The notes: a model not told the origin generated them from the sequence alone. A stretch of DNA of 19,722 nucleotides from CAYONQ01 sp964405375 (GCA_964405375.1 CAYONQ010000050.1:1-19722), one strand, 5' to 3'; counted from the first letter of the stretch, positions 6,131-14,080 are shown. A program made the numbers and translations.

Positions 6131-6973
6131 ATGGGTCAGAAGGTATCGCCAATAGGTTTTAGAACGGGAATAACGCTTGGATGGCAGAGCACGTGGTTTG
6201 CTTCCAAAGCTGATTACGGTGATTTTCTTATCGAGGACCAGAAGATTCGCAGGTATGTTGACAGGAAATATAACCGTCAGATGCCCAAGGGTGCTGTCTC
6301 AAAGATTGAGATAATCCGAACTCGCAACGAGGTAAAGGTAACGCTGCACAGCGCCCGGCCCGGCGTGGTCATCGGCCCCAGAGGCGGTGAGGTTGATAGG
6401 TTACGAGAAGAGCTTGAGGAGGTGACGGGGCGAAAGATAAGCGTCAATGTTATCGAGATAAAGCAGCCGGATTTGAGTGCCACGTTAGTAGCCGAGGCGA
6501 TCGCTGAGCAGCTAAGTAAGCGGGCCTCGTTCAGGCGGACGATGAAGCAGTATTGTGAGTTGGCAATGAACGCCGGCGCCAAGGGAGTGAAGATTATCTG
6601 CGCCGGGCGGTTGGCGGGTTCGGAGATGGCTCGTAGGGAGACACAAAAGCTCGGCAGTATCCCGCTGCACACACTGGATGCCAATGTGGATTATGCTGCG
6701 GCAACGTCCAGGACGACATACGGGGCAATTGGCGTTAAGGTCTGGATTTATAAAGGTAAATTCGGTGAGGAAGTCGAGTTAAGGGCGCATCGCCGGCGTC
6801 GCCCGCCGATGCGCCGGCATGAGGTGGGCCGGCGGGGCGGTAGTAGGCCTAAAGCTGTGCCGGTGCAAATCTCGCAGAGTCCTGCGGGCAGTGGAGATGT
6901 TGCAGAGACCAAAAAAGGGTCAACCACAGAAGCAGAAGCCAATAAAAAGAAATCGACGGGCAATAATCAATAG
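6131..6973 (+). CDS. rpsC: 30S ribosomal protein S3
   Basis: S3 (uS3) forms part of the mRNA entry tunnel. Seen: the opening GQKVSPIGFRTGIT, a KH RNA-binding domain with GPRG at residues 82-85, and the C-terminal domain with GAKGVKIICAGRLAGSEMAR and TTYGAIGVKVWIYKG. At 280 residues it is longer than E. coli S3 (233). The extra C-terminal part (about 225-280) is first Arg-rich, then low in complexity and rich in Thr, Glu, Ala and Lys, so it is probably disordered. The start is supported by the heptamer repeat and GAGAGG (6111-6116), although that SD is rather distant. Confidence 0.96.
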   Translation: MGQKVSPIGFRTGITLGWQSTWFASKADYGDFLIEDQKIRRYVDRKYNRQMPKGAVSKIEIIRTRNEVKVTLHSARPGVVIGPRGGEVDRLREELEEVTGRKISVNVIEIKQPDLSATLVAEAIAEQLSKRASFRRTMKQYCELAMNAGAKGVKIICAGRLAGSEMARRETQKLGSIPLHTLDANVDYAAATSRTTYGAIGVKVWIYKGKFGEEVELRAHRRRRPPMRRHEVGRRGGSRPKAVPVQISQSPAGSGDVAETKKGSTTEAEANKKKSTGNNQ

Positions 6974-6996
6974 TTAATTGATACGGGTCTGAAAAA

Positions 6997-7416
6997 ATGG
7001 TAATGATGCCAAAGAGGGTTAAGCACCGTAAGAGCCAGCGTGGCACAATGAAGGGTAATGCCTCTCGTGGTAATTTTGTGGCGTTTGGTGAATACGGACT
7101 GCAGGCCTTGGAGATCAGTTGGATAACGGCCAGGAACATCGAGGCGGGGCGGGTTGCGGCAACTCATTTTTTACATCGTGAGGGCAAGGTTTATCTGAGG
7201 TTATTCCCGCATAAGCCGGTCAGCTCCAAGCCGTTGGAAACTCGGATGGGCAAAGGAAAGGGTGAGCCGGAGTTTTGGGTTGCCAGGGTCAGGCCCGGAA
7301 AGGTTATGTTTGAGATTGGCGGAGTAAGTGAGGACGTGGCCAAGCAGGCGCTGGTCAGGGTCGCTCATAAAATGCCGATTAGGTGCCGGTTCGTTAAGCG
7401 AAGGCATTCGTTTTAG
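6997..7416 (+). CDS. rplP: 50S ribosomal protein L16
   Basis: L16 (uL16) supports A-site tRNA binding on the 50S subunit. Seen: MPKRVKHRKSQRGTMKG near the start, FGEYGLQALE, the arginine-containing RNA-binding stretch ITARNIEAGRVAATHF, and the glycine-rich RMGKGKGEPEFWVARVRPG segment. Length 139 residues, as usual. ATG 6997 is chosen; the in-frame ATGs at 7003 and 7006 are alternatives. It follows rpsC by 23 bases. Confidence 0.95.
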   Translation: MVMMPKRVKHRKSQRGTMKGNASRGNFVAFGEYGLQALEISWITARNIEAGRVAATHFLHREGKVYLRLFPHKPVSSKPLETRMGKGKGEPEFWVARVRPGKVMFEIGGVSEDVAKQALVRVAHKMPIRCRFVKRRHSF

Positions 7417-7421
7417 GGTTG

Positions 7422-7447
7422 CCATTTTGTGGTAAATCGCAAAATGG
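7422..7447 (+). other. Perfect 8-bp stem-loop between rplP and rpmC
   Basis: CCATTTTG (7422-7429) pairs perfectly with CAAAATGG (7440-7447) around a 10-base loop. It occupies the 56-base spacer between the rplP stop and the rpmC GTG. No T-run follows, so it is unlikely to terminate transcription. Confidence 0.4.
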
Positions 7448-7472
7448 GCCGCTTGCAGAAAGGGCAGGTTTG

Positions 7473-7682
7473 GTGAAAGCACAGCATTACCGTGAGATGA
7501 GTCCGGATGAGCTTGCCGACAAGCTGCAAGAGCTGCAGAGGCATCTGTTTGACCTGCGCTCGCAGGCGGTTACTGAAAAACTGGAGAATTCCAAGGTGGT
7601 AACTAATGTCAAGCGCGATATTGCCAGGATTATGACGATAATGCGCGCGAGGGAATTATCGGGAATCGAAAGTGCAGGATAG
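7473..7682 (+). CDS. rpmC: 50S ribosomal protein L29
   Basis: L29 (uL29) is a small two-helix protein next to L23 at the tunnel exit. Seen: MSPDELADKLQELQRHLFDLR, the classic L29 helix, then VTNVKRDIARIMTIMRARE in the second helix. The GTG at 7473 gives 69 residues, the usual size, and has AGGG and AGG (7461-7468) at a suitable distance. An in-frame TTG at 7419 would add 18 residues that run through the spacer hairpin and do not resemble L29, so it is not used. Confidence 0.93.
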   Translation: MKAQHYREMSPDELADKLQELQRHLFDLRSQAVTEKLENSKVVTNVKRDIARIMTIMRARELSGIESAG

Positions 7683-7932
7683 ACAATCAAAAACTCAAAC
7701 TGCGGTGGTGGTAAGCCGCAGCGGAAATAAAAGTATCAAGGTTGCCGTTGACTTTAAGGTCAGGCATCCGAAATACGGCAAGTACGTAAGGCGTAGAACA
7801 ACGTTTGGTGTTCATGACGAGCACAACAACTGCGGTGTCGGTGACGTTGTTGAGGTTGCCCAGTGCAGGCCTTATAGCAAGACCAAGAGCTGGCGTGTTG
7901 TGCAGGTAATAGACAAGGCGGTGCGGAAGTAG
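7672..7932 (+). CDS. rpsQ: 30S ribosomal protein S17
   Basis: S17 (uS17) is an early-assembling OB-fold protein that binds 16S rRNA. Seen: TAVVVSRSGNKSIKVAV, then RHPKYGKYVRRRTTFGVHDE and the GVGDVVEVAQCRPYSKTKSWRV segment, all standard. Length 86 residues, as usual. The GTG start at 7672 overlaps the end of rpmC by 11 bases, so translation is probably coupled. Confidence 0.95.
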   Translation: MQDRQSKTQTAVVVSRSGNKSIKVAVDFKVRHPKYGKYVRRRTTFGVHDEHNNCGVGDVVEVAQCRPYSKTKSWRVVQVIDKAVRK

Positions 7933-7940
7933 AGGCGTGA

Positions 7941-7954
7941 AGTGAGCTACGAGA
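7941..7954 (+). repeat. Degenerate heptamers before rplN
   Basis: AGTGAGC (7941-7947) and TACGAGA (7948-7954) are followed by a decayed run of GAGAC-type words up to 7980. The rplN GTG is at 7989, so this copy does not touch the start. AGTGAG before TACGA is also found in the copy next to the tRNA (19155). Confidence 0.5.
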
Positions 7955-7988
7955 CACAGCAGACAAGAGACGAGAGACGGGAAATCAA

Positions 7989-8375
7989 GTGATTCAGCAG
8001 GAAACAATGTTGGATATAGCCGACAATTCGGGTGTCAAGTCGGCGTTGTGCATCAAGGTTCTCGGGCGAGGCGGGTCTCGCAGCAGAAGTACCCGGCCGA
8101 CCGCTACGATAGGAGATGTTATCTGTGTTGCTATAAAGAAATCGCTGCCGAGTTGCCAGTTGGACGACAAGAAGGTGCATAAATGCGTTATTATCCGCAC
8201 CAAAAGTCCTGTAAAACGCCTTGACGGCAGCTACGTAAGGTTCGACAGCAATGCCGCAGTTATGATAGATAACGAGGGCAACCCGATAGGGACAAGGATT
8301 TTCGGTGCGGTTGCCCGTGAGCTTCGTGAAAAGAACTATATGAAGATTATTTCGCTGGCAAGTGAAGTGGTATGA
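7989..8375 (+). CDS. rplN: 50S ribosomal protein L14
   Basis: L14 (uL14) lies at the subunit interface and contacts 16S rRNA helix 14. Seen: the family opening MIQQETMLDIADNSGVK from a GTG start, CIKVLGRGGSRS, the VIIRTKSPVKRLDGSYVRFD segment and the ending PIGTRIFGAVARELRE. Length 128 residues, a few more than the usual 122 because of an insert near residue 35. This is the first gene of the spc block, 56 bases after rpsQ, so the two blocks are probably one transcript. Confidence 0.96.
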   Translation: MIQQETMLDIADNSGVKSALCIKVLGRGGSRSRSTRPTATIGDVICVAIKKSLPSCQLDDKKVHKCVIIRTKSPVKRLDGSYVRFDSNAAVMIDNEGNPIGTRIFGAVARELREKNYMKIISLASEVV

Positions 8376-8390
8376 ATGTGTGAAGCGAGG

Positions 8391-8404
8391 TACGAGATAC
8401 GATT
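8391..8404 (+). repeat. Heptamer pair before rplX
   Basis: TACGAGA (8391-8397) and TACGATT (8398-8404) lie in tandem two bases before the rplX ATG. GTGAAGCGAGG precedes them (8380-8390), similar to the GTGAAGC before the rplB copy (4231). Confidence 0.7.
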
Positions 8405-8406
8405 TT

Positions 8407-8739
8407 ATGGCGCTGCATATAAAAAAAGGTGATATGGTTGAGATTATAGCCGGTGACCATAAGGGTGCTGTCGGCAGGGTGCTGCGTGTCATACCCGAAA
8501 AGAAAAGAGTGGTGGTTCAGGGCCATAATATAGCGAAGAAACACGTTCGGCCTTCGCGCAGAAATCCACAGGGAGGCCGGGTTAACGTTGAGCAGCCGAT
8601 ACATATAAGTAATGTGCTGCCGGTAAATCCGAAGAGCTCGAAACCCAGCAGGGTTCGTTATCAGGCGGGTGACGATGGCAGTAAAAAGCGAGTTGCCACC
8701 GACGGAACCGAAATCAGCGTTATTAGGAAGGCAAAATAA
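8407..8739 (+). CDS. rplX: 50S ribosomal protein L24
   Basis: L24 (uL24) starts assembly of the 50S subunit. Seen: the KOW motif HIKKGDMVEIIAGDHKGAVG near the N-terminus, GRVLRVIPEKKRVVVQGHN, and the QGGRVNVEQPIHISNV segment. ATG 8407 gives 110 residues, the usual size; the in-frame ATG at 8362 lies inside rplN and would add 15 residues made from the repeat-bearing spacer. There is no strong SD; the start directly follows the heptamer pair. Confidence 0.94.
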   Translation: MALHIKKGDMVEIIAGDHKGAVGRVLRVIPEKKRVVVQGHNIAKKHVRPSRRNPQGGRVNVEQPIHISNVLPVNPKSSKPSRVRYQAGDDGSKKRVATDGTEISVIRKAK

Positions 8740-8761
8740 CATCTCGGATAAAACGTTAAAG

Positions 8762-9310
8762 ATGGCACGATTGAAAGATTTATATAAGTCGAAGATAGTT
8801 TCGGAGCTGACCAAGGAATTTGGCTATAAGAATCCTATGGCTGTGCCGCGCATGGAAAAGATTGTTGTCTCTATGGGTGTCGGCAAGGCGACGCAGGATA
8901 AGAAGTTTCTGGAGCTGGCCAAGAACGACCTTAAGATGATTACAGGCCAAATGTCGGTCGTCTGCAGGGCGAAAAAGAGCGTCTCGAATTTCAAGGTTCG
9001 TGCGGGTGACCGGACGGCCTTGAAAGTTACTATTCGCGGGGTGCGCATGTATGAGTTTATCGACAGACTCATTAGTCTTGCAATACCCAGGGTAAGAGAC
9101 TTTCGCGGCCTTGACCCGAATAGTTTTGACGGAAGAGGTAATTACTCCATGGGCCTGAGCGAACAGACCGTTTTTCCGGAAATCAACCCTGCAAATGTCG
9201 AGTTTCAGCAGGGTATGAACATAACCTTTGTAACGACGGCAAACAATGATGAACAAGCCAGAGAGATGCTGACTTTGTTCGGTATGCCGTTTAAGAAGCC
9301 CCAAGAGTAG
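8762..9310 (+). CDS. rplE: 50S ribosomal protein L5
   Basis: L5 (uL5) binds 5S rRNA and touches P-site tRNA. Seen: MARLKDLYKSKI, the NPMAVPRMEKIVVSMGVG segment, KKSVSNFKVRAGDRTALKVTIRG, and FRGLDPNSFDGRGNYSMGL, all diagnostic. Length 182 residues, matching the family. The ATG at 8762 matches the usual N-terminus; upstream in-frame starts lie inside rplX and give unrelated sequence. It stands 22 bases after rplX. No clear SD is visible. Confidence 0.95.
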   Translation: MARLKDLYKSKIVSELTKEFGYKNPMAVPRMEKIVVSMGVGKATQDKKFLELAKNDLKMITGQMSVVCRAKKSVSNFKVRAGDRTALKVTIRGVRMYEFIDRLISLAIPRVRDFRGLDPNSFDGRGNYSMGLSEQTVFPEINPANVEFQQGMNITFVTTANNDEQAREMLTLFGMPFKKPQE

Positions 9311-9336
9311 AGTGAGAAACAATTTGGAGCGTGTGG

Positions 9337-9522
9337 ATGTCGACTAAGGCACTGGAGAACAAGGCACAAAAGAAGCAAAAGTTTCGCGTCAGGCAGTATA
9401 CGCGATGTCAGCTTTGTGGAAGGGCCAGAGCTGTTTACCGAAAGTTCAAGATTTGTCGGATTTGCTTTAGAACGTTAGCTAACGAAGGCAAAATCCCGGG
9501 AGTAAAAAAGGCCAGTTGGTAA
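9337..9522 (+). CDS. rpsN: 30S ribosomal protein S14, zinc-binding type
   Basis: S14 (uS14) lies in the 30S head. This is the short form (61 residues) with an intact zinc ribbon: Cys24, Cys27, Cys40 and Cys43, within CQLCGRAR and ICRICFR. The long zinc-free form of E. coli is about 100 residues. ATG 9337 has GGAG at 9326-9329, seven bases upstream; the in-frame GTG at 9331 is too close to the SD. A small stem-loop, ATGGC (9522-9526) with GCCAT (9532-9536), follows the gene. Confidence 0.94.
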   Translation: MSTKALENKAQKKQKFRVRQYTRCQLCGRARAVYRKFKICRICFRTLANEGKIPGVKKASW

Positions 9523-9550
9523 TGGCGAATAGCCATACTGCGTAAGGCGG

Positions 9551-9559
9551 GATACGAGA
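9551..9559 (+). repeat. Heptamer repeat before rpsH
   Basis: A full TACGAGA (9553-9559) preceded by GGCGGGA is followed by TT and the rpsH ATG. The 14-mer at 9551-9564 is identical to the one at rpsC, although the flanking bases differ. Confidence 0.65.
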
Positions 9560-9561
9560 TT

Positions 9562-9960
9562 ATGAGTTTGAGCGACCCAATAGCTGATATGCTGACGAGA
9601 ATACGAAACGCTGTGCGGACCGGTAAAAGTGAGGTCAATATTAAGGCGTCGAATATCTGCGAAGGCATAGCGGCTGTCTTAAAGAAGGAAGGCTATATCG
9701 AGGATTTCGACCGAATCGACGATGGCAAACAGGGGATACTGAGAGTTGCCCTAAAGTACGACCAGGGCGGTCAGCCGGTTATTGGTGAAATAGCCAGAGT
9801 GAGCAAGCCCGGCAGGAGAGAATATTGCTCTGTTGAGAAGTTGCCGCGTGTTTTCGGTGGTATGGGTATAGCAATTGTTTCGACCAGTAAAGGTGTGTTC
9901 AGTGATAGAGACTGCCGCGAAGCCAACGTCGGCGGTGAGATACTTTGTACGGTGGGCTGA
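9562..9960 (+). CDS. rpsH: 30S ribosomal protein S8
   Basis: S8 (uS8) binds the central domain of 16S rRNA and, in E. coli, represses the spc operon. Seen: the opening DPIADMLTRIRNAVRTGK, KKEGYIEDF, then VSKPGRREYCSVEKLPRV and the ending with GIAIVSTSKGVFSD and EILCTVG. Length 132 residues, as usual. The stop TGA shares one base with the ATG of rplF, so translation of the pair is probably coupled. Confidence 0.96.
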   Translation: MSLSDPIADMLTRIRNAVRTGKSEVNIKASNICEGIAAVLKKEGYIEDFDRIDDGKQGILRVALKYDQGGQPVIGEIARVSKPGRREYCSVEKLPRVFGGMGIAIVSTSKGVFSDRDCREANVGGEILCTVG

Positions 9961-10541
9961 TGAGTCGTATCGGGAAAAAACCAATTATGATTCCTGAGGA
10001 GGTAAAGGTCGAGCAGAAGGGCACCTGTATCAAGGCAACAGGGCCGCTGGGGATACTGGAAATGAACTGTCAGCCGCGGATAAAGGTCAAAATTGACAAT
10101 TCTGCAGGGCAGATTTTGATTGTAAATGAACAGTCCCAAATCCGTCAGAACAGGCAGTTGCACGGCACGATGCGCGCCTTGATTGCCAATATGGTAACGG
10201 GTGTTAGCAGGGGCTTTGAGAAGACGATTGAGATATACGGTACCGGCTACGGCGTCAAAGAACAAGGCGGCAAACTGATTTTTCAGGTTGGCTTCTGCCA
10301 TCCGGTAGAGCGTGTAATACCGAAAGGTATAAAGGTGAAGATTGAGGCCGCTGCAACGAGAGGCAATGATGTTCCTGCCAGGTTTACGGTTTCGTCAATA
10401 GACAAGGCACTTCTCGGCCAGTTTACCGCCGATATACGGAGAATAAGGCCGCCGGAACCCTATAAAGGAAAAGGTATCCGTTATGCTGGCGAGTACATAA
10501 AACGAAAGGTCGGCAAGGCGTTTACTTCAGGAGCGGTATAA
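9960..10541 (+). CDS. rplF: 50S ribosomal protein L6
   Basis: L6 (uL6) has two similar domains near the GTPase centre and the sarcin-ricin loop. Seen: MSRIGKKPIMIPEEV, TMRALIANMVTGVSRGF, the GTGYGVKEQGGKLIFQVGF segment and the C-terminal RIRPPEPYKGKGIRYAGE, which is diagnostic. Length 193 residues, slightly above the usual 175-180, because of a short insert near residues 127-137. ATG 9960 overlaps the rpsH stop by one base. Confidence 0.96.
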   Translation: MSRIGKKPIMIPEEVKVEQKGTCIKATGPLGILEMNCQPRIKVKIDNSAGQILIVNEQSQIRQNRQLHGTMRALIANMVTGVSRGFEKTIEIYGTGYGVKEQGGKLIFQVGFCHPVERVIPKGIKVKIEAAATRGNDVPARFTVSSIDKALLGQFTADIRRIRPPEPYKGKGIRYAGEYIKRKVGKAFTSGAV

Positions 10542-10573
10542 AATAAGCGCCGGAAGAATAGGATTTGTTTTTT

Positions 10574-10939
10574 ATGAAGATTGACAAGGCGAAAAAAGCG
10601 GCTTTGAGGCGTAAATATCACGTCCGTAAAAGGGTTTTTGGAACGCCGGACAGACCGCGATTGAGCGTGTTTCGTTCGAACAGGCATATTTACGCCCAGA
10701 TTATAGATGATGTTGCAGGGGCGACACTTATCTCCGCAAGCACAAGGGCGAAGGGGTTGCGCGAGCAATTACCTAATAGCGGGGATAAGAAAGCTGCTGA
10801 AGCGATAGGCCAGGCAGTTGCGAAACAGGCGCTTGGAGTCGGCATTAAGTGTGTTTGCTTCGACAGAAACCGATATAAGTATCACGGCAGAGTCAGAGCA
10901 CTTGCCGAGGCGGTAAGAAAGGCCGGGCTGGTCTTTTAA
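10574..10939 (+). CDS. rplR: 50S ribosomal protein L18
   Basis: L18 (uL18) binds 5S rRNA. Seen: AALRRKYHVRKRVFGTPDRPRLSVFRS in the N-terminal part, HIYAQIIDD, and the closing CFDRNRYKYHGRVRALAEAVRKAGL. Length 121 residues, as usual. ATG 10574 has AGGA (10560-10563) upstream at a 10-base distance; the in-frame TTG at 10565 is too close to it. Confidence 0.95.
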   Translation: MKIDKAKKAALRRKYHVRKRVFGTPDRPRLSVFRSNRHIYAQIIDDVAGATLISASTRAKGLREQLPNSGDKKAAEAIGQAVAKQALGVGIKCVCFDRNRYKYHGRVRALAEAVRKAGLVF

Positions 10940-10975
10940 CGCAGTATGAAATGATAGATTGTTCGGAGAAGAAAG

Positions 10976-11560
10976 TTGGCAGCCGAATCAGTTAACCGAG
11001 TTGGTAGTAAGAGCCCAAAAGGAAGTGCCGAACCTTTGGCGCGGACTTCCGATGGCGTTAAGCTATCTAATCAGCAGGAACGGCCATTGGAAGAAACGGT
11101 CGTGAAGGTATATCGCTGCGCCAAGGTAGTCAAAGGGGGTCGCAGGTTCAGCTTTGCTGCGTTAGTTGTGCTTGGTGACCGTGCAGGGACGGTGGGTATC
11201 GGTTATGGTAAGGCCAATGAGGTGCCTTTGGCGGTGGAGAAAGGCATCAAAGATGCCAAAAAGTGTTTGCATAAGATACCTTTGGTTGGTCGAACAATTC
11301 CGCATCAAATCAACGGCAGATACAGAGCTACGAAGATAACGCTGGTACCGGCCAGTCCCGGCACCGGGGTTATTGCCGGCTCCAGCGCTCGATCGGTGCT
11401 GGAATATGCCGGCGTGCAGGATGTGCTTACGAAGGTTTACGGAAGCACGTCGGCTAAAAACGTTGTCAAAGCCACACTGGATGGCTTGCTGAGATTGCGC
11501 AGTAAAGAAATGGCAGAGTCTCTTCGTGGGGTGACAGTTGAAGCCGTAAAAAGGTGGTGA
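10976..11560 (+). CDS. rpsE: 30S ribosomal protein S5
   Basis: S5 (uS5) supports decoding accuracy and the mRNA entry site. Seen: the double-stranded-RNA-binding-like N-domain with VKVYRCAKVVKGGRRFSFAA, GYGKANEVPLAVEKGIKDAKK, and the C-domain with PGTGVIAGSSARSVLEYAGVQDVLTK. Length 194 residues, against 167 in E. coli; the first 38 residues are an extra, probably disordered, N-terminal tail. The TTG start at 10976 is supported by GGAGAAG (10965-10971); no in-frame ATG precedes the conserved part. rpmD (L30), which normally follows, is missing; rplO overlaps the stop. Confidence 0.94.
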   Translation: MAAESVNRVGSKSPKGSAEPLARTSDGVKLSNQQERPLEETVVKVYRCAKVVKGGRRFSFAALVVLGDRAGTVGIGYGKANEVPLAVEKGIKDAKKCLHKIPLVGRTIPHQINGRYRATKITLVPASPGTGVIAGSSARSVLEYAGVQDVLTKVYGSTSAKNVVKATLDGLLRLRSKEMAESLRGVTVEAVKRW

Positions 11561-12024
11561 TGATTTATATGTTGGATTATGAGATAACTTCTGTAGTAGG
11601 CAAACATAAGGGGCGCCGTCGTGCCGGCAGGGGCAGCGGCTCCGGTCGGGGCAAGACCTGTGGCCGAGGCCACAAAGGCAGTCTCAGCAGGGCTGGGGCG
11701 ACTTCAAGCTCGCTTTATGAAGGTGGCCAGATGCCTTTGTTTCGCCGGCTGCCTAAACGCGGCTTTAGTAATAAAATCAACGCAACACGCTATGAAATTG
11801 TCAATGTGTCGCAATTAGAAAGATTTGATGATGATGCCGCCGTTGGGATAGAGCAGTTGTCCGATGCCAGACTGGTCGATAGCTGCAGAAGTAAGGTCAA
11901 GGTTCTTGGTAATGGCGATTTGACTAAAAGATTGCAGGTAACAGTTCATAAGTTCAGCAAAACCGCCGAGCAGAAGATAGAGGCCTGCGGCGGAACGGCA
12001 AATCTCATAAGGCGTCGTGCGTGA
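11560..12024 (+). CDS. rplO: 50S ribosomal protein L15
   Basis: L15 (uL15) assembles late around 23S rRNA. Seen: the glycine-rich N-terminal tail RRRAGRGSGSGRGKTCGRGHKG, and then EGGQMPLFRRLPKRGFSN, both diagnostic. Length 154 residues from ATG 11560, whose first base is the last base of the rpsE stop; AAGG (11551-11554) is five bases upstream. ATG 11569, three codons later, fits the usual MLxxxI-type N-terminus just as well and is the main alternative. There is no room for rpmD between rpsE and this gene. Confidence 0.93.
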   Translation: MIYMLDYEITSVVGKHKGRRRAGRGSGSGRGKTCGRGHKGSLSRAGATSSSLYEGGQMPLFRRLPKRGFSNKINATRYEIVNVSQLERFDDDAAVGIEQLSDARLVDSCRSKVKVLGNGDLTKRLQVTVHKFSKTAEQKIEACGGTANLIRRRA

Positions 12025-12042
12025 GATAGTTAGGTGTGAAAT

Positions 12043-13389
12043 ATGCTTGGAGCAGTATTTAACATATTCAGGATTCCCGATTTGCGCAACAAGGTTCTTT
12101 TCACCGTTGCGCTGTTGATGATATACAGGATTGGTTTTCACATTCCCAACCCCGGCTTTGACCAGAGCAAGATAGCGGCCTCTGCCGCCACCAGAGATAC
12201 GGAAAGTCCCTTAGGCAGAGCCGCTGAATATATGGGGATATTTACCGGCGGCAGGTTAGACAAGTCCACCGTGTTTGGCCTGGGAATTATGCCTTATATT
12301 ACCGCTTCGATTATTCTTATGTTGCTGGGCGAGGTTCTTCCGGCCTTGAAAAAGCTGCGTCAGGAGGGCCAAACCGGCTACAAAAAGATACAGGAGTACA
12401 CACGCTATTTGACCGTCTTGATATGCGTTATTCAATCGATGATGGTTTTGAAGGTGATGGGTGCGTTTACCTACGCTGGTATGCACACACAGGCATTGAT
12501 AATGGGTGTTGTGAGTATGACGGCCGGTACCGTCTTCTTGATGTGGCTTGGTGAGCAGATAGACGAATACGGAATAGGCAACGGCATTAGTTTGATAATT
12601 ATGGCCGGCATTATCGCCAGGATGCCGTGGGCAGTCAATACGCTTCTGCAGAATGTTGATTTAAGGGTTGGTGCACCGCCCGGCACCATAGGCCCGGCGA
12701 AGATATTATTCCTGATAGCGGCGTTCCTGTTTGTTGTCGCAGGAGCCATACTGATAACGCAGGGCCAGCGGCGCATACCGATTCAGCAGGCCAAAATGAT
12801 GCGTGGCCGGAAGATGTACGGCGGCCAGAGGCATTATTTGCCTCTTCGCGTCAATCACGGTGGAGTGATGCCGATAATTTTCGCATCGAGCTTTATGATA
12901 TTTCCGCCGGTAATAATCGGCCAATTGGCAAATATAAAGGATTGGGGATTTCTTGACGTCTTGCAGAGAGCATTAGGTCCCGGTTCTTATACGTACAACG
13001 TTTTATATATGTTGTTGATATTCTTATTCGCTTATTTCTGGACGACGGTGCAGTTTCAGCCGAAGGAGATGGCCAAGAATTTGCGGGATTCGGGCGCCTT
13101 TGTTCCCGGTCTTCGGCCGGGACGTAGAACCGCTGAATATCTCGAAACAGTGATGACCAGAATCACCTATTTTGGCGCTTCGTTTTTGGCCATAATTGCC
13201 GTTGTGCCGACGGTGGTTTCGCTGTTGTTGGGAATTGATTGGCGTGTGGCGACATTTTTGGGCGGCACCGGCTTATTGATAGTTGTCAGTGTTTCACTTG
13301 ACCTGGTTCAGAGAATCGAGGCGAACCTGCTGATGCGCAGTTATGAAGGATTCAGTGAGAAAGGCAGGATAAAAGGGGCCTATGGATGA
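12043..13389 (+). CDS. secY: Protein translocase subunit SecY
   Basis: SecY is the channel of the SecYEG translocon in the cytoplasmic membrane. Seen: 448 residues with about ten hydrophobic segments, the first near residues 18-36 and the second near 78-95 (FGLGIMPYITASIILMLL), the conserved cytoplasmic QEGQTGYKKIQEYTRYLT stretch, GIGNGISLIIMAGI near 178-192, QQAKMMRGRKMYGGQ in the large cytoplasmic loop, the LPLRVNHGGVMPIIFASS motif, and PGLRPGRRTAEYLE in the last loop. All are typical of bacterial SecY. An AGG lies upstream (12032-12034). It ends the spc block and overlaps adk by four bases. Confidence 0.97.
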   Translation: MLGAVFNIFRIPDLRNKVLFTVALLMIYRIGFHIPNPGFDQSKIAASAATRDTESPLGRAAEYMGIFTGGRLDKSTVFGLGIMPYITASIILMLLGEVLPALKKLRQEGQTGYKKIQEYTRYLTVLICVIQSMMVLKVMGAFTYAGMHTQALIMGVVSMTAGTVFLMWLGEQIDEYGIGNGISLIIMAGIIARMPWAVNTLLQNVDLRVGAPPGTIGPAKILFLIAAFLFVVAGAILITQGQRRIPIQQAKMMRGRKMYGGQRHYLPLRVNHGGVMPIIFASSFMIFPPVIIGQLANIKDWGFLDVLQRALGPGSYTYNVLYMLLIFLFAYFWTTVQFQPKEMAKNLRDSGAFVPGLRPGRRTAEYLETVMTRITYFGASFLAIIAVVPTVVSLLLGIDWRVATFLGGTGLLIVVSVSLDLVQRIEANLLMRSYEGFSEKGRIKGAYG

Positions 13390-14048
13390 GAATAGTTCTG
13401 TTGGGCGCCCCCGGTGCGGGCAAGGGAACACAGTGTAAGCGCGTTGTTGCCAGATATGGGCTGCTTCATCTGTCCAGTGGCGATATCCTGCGACAGGAAA
13501 GGGATGCGGGAAGCGAGCTGGGCAGAAAGGCAGAGATTTATATGGACTCAGGACTGCTTGTGCCGGATGAAATAATAGTTAAGATGATGGCTGGCGCAAT
13601 AAGCAAGGCGCCGGCAAGCGGGTTTGTACTGGACGGTTTTCCCCGGACGGTTAATCAGGCCGCCGAGCTTGATAAATCACTGGCCTCGGTTGGCCGGAGG
13701 ATAGATGCCGTTTTGAATTTAAAAGTAGATGACCGGGTAATCACCGAACGGATGGGCGGCAGAAGAAGCTGTCCTCGTTGCGGTGCAGTTTACCACGTTG
13801 AGAATCTGAAGCCGAAGGTCGAAGGAATATGCGATAACGACGGCACCGAGCTTGTTCAACGGCCTGATGACAGCCCTGATGTGGTGGCCAATCGGCTTAA
13901 GGCCTATCACGCCCAGACGGAGCCGGTGGTGGGCTACTATAGAGATAACAACACTGTCTATGATGTCGATGCTAATAAAGATGTCGACGAGGTGAGTGCC
14001 TTGATATTTGGTAAGCTGGATGCCCATTTCGTCGTGCGTGATGCATAA
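13386..14048 (+). CDS. adk: Adenylate kinase, zinc-type LID
   Basis: Catalyses AMP + ATP to 2 ADP in the cytosol. Seen: the P-loop GAPGAGKGT at residues 7-15, the NMP-binding region with SSGDILR (30-36), DGFPRT at 83-88, and a long LID holding Cys129, Cys132, Cys149 and Asp152, the Cys3Asp zinc site known from Bacillus-type enzymes. RRSCPRCGAVYH and QRPDDSPDVVANRL flank it. Length 220 residues, as usual for the long form. ATG 13386 overlaps the secY stop (ATGA), so translation is coupled. The secY-adk-map-infA order is the one seen in Bacillus and many other phyla, not in E. coli. Confidence 0.96.
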   Translation: MRIVLLGAPGAGKGTQCKRVVARYGLLHLSSGDILRQERDAGSELGRKAEIYMDSGLLVPDEIIVKMMAGAISKAPASGFVLDGFPRTVNQAAELDKSLASVGRRIDAVLNLKVDDRVITERMGGRRSCPRCGAVYHVENLKPKVEGICDNDGTELVQRPDDSPDVVANRLKAYHAQTEPVVGYYRDNNTVYDVDANKDVDEVSALIFGKLDAHFVVRDA

Positions 14049-14080
14049 AGGCAAAGCAACAATAAGGGATATGGAGTTAG

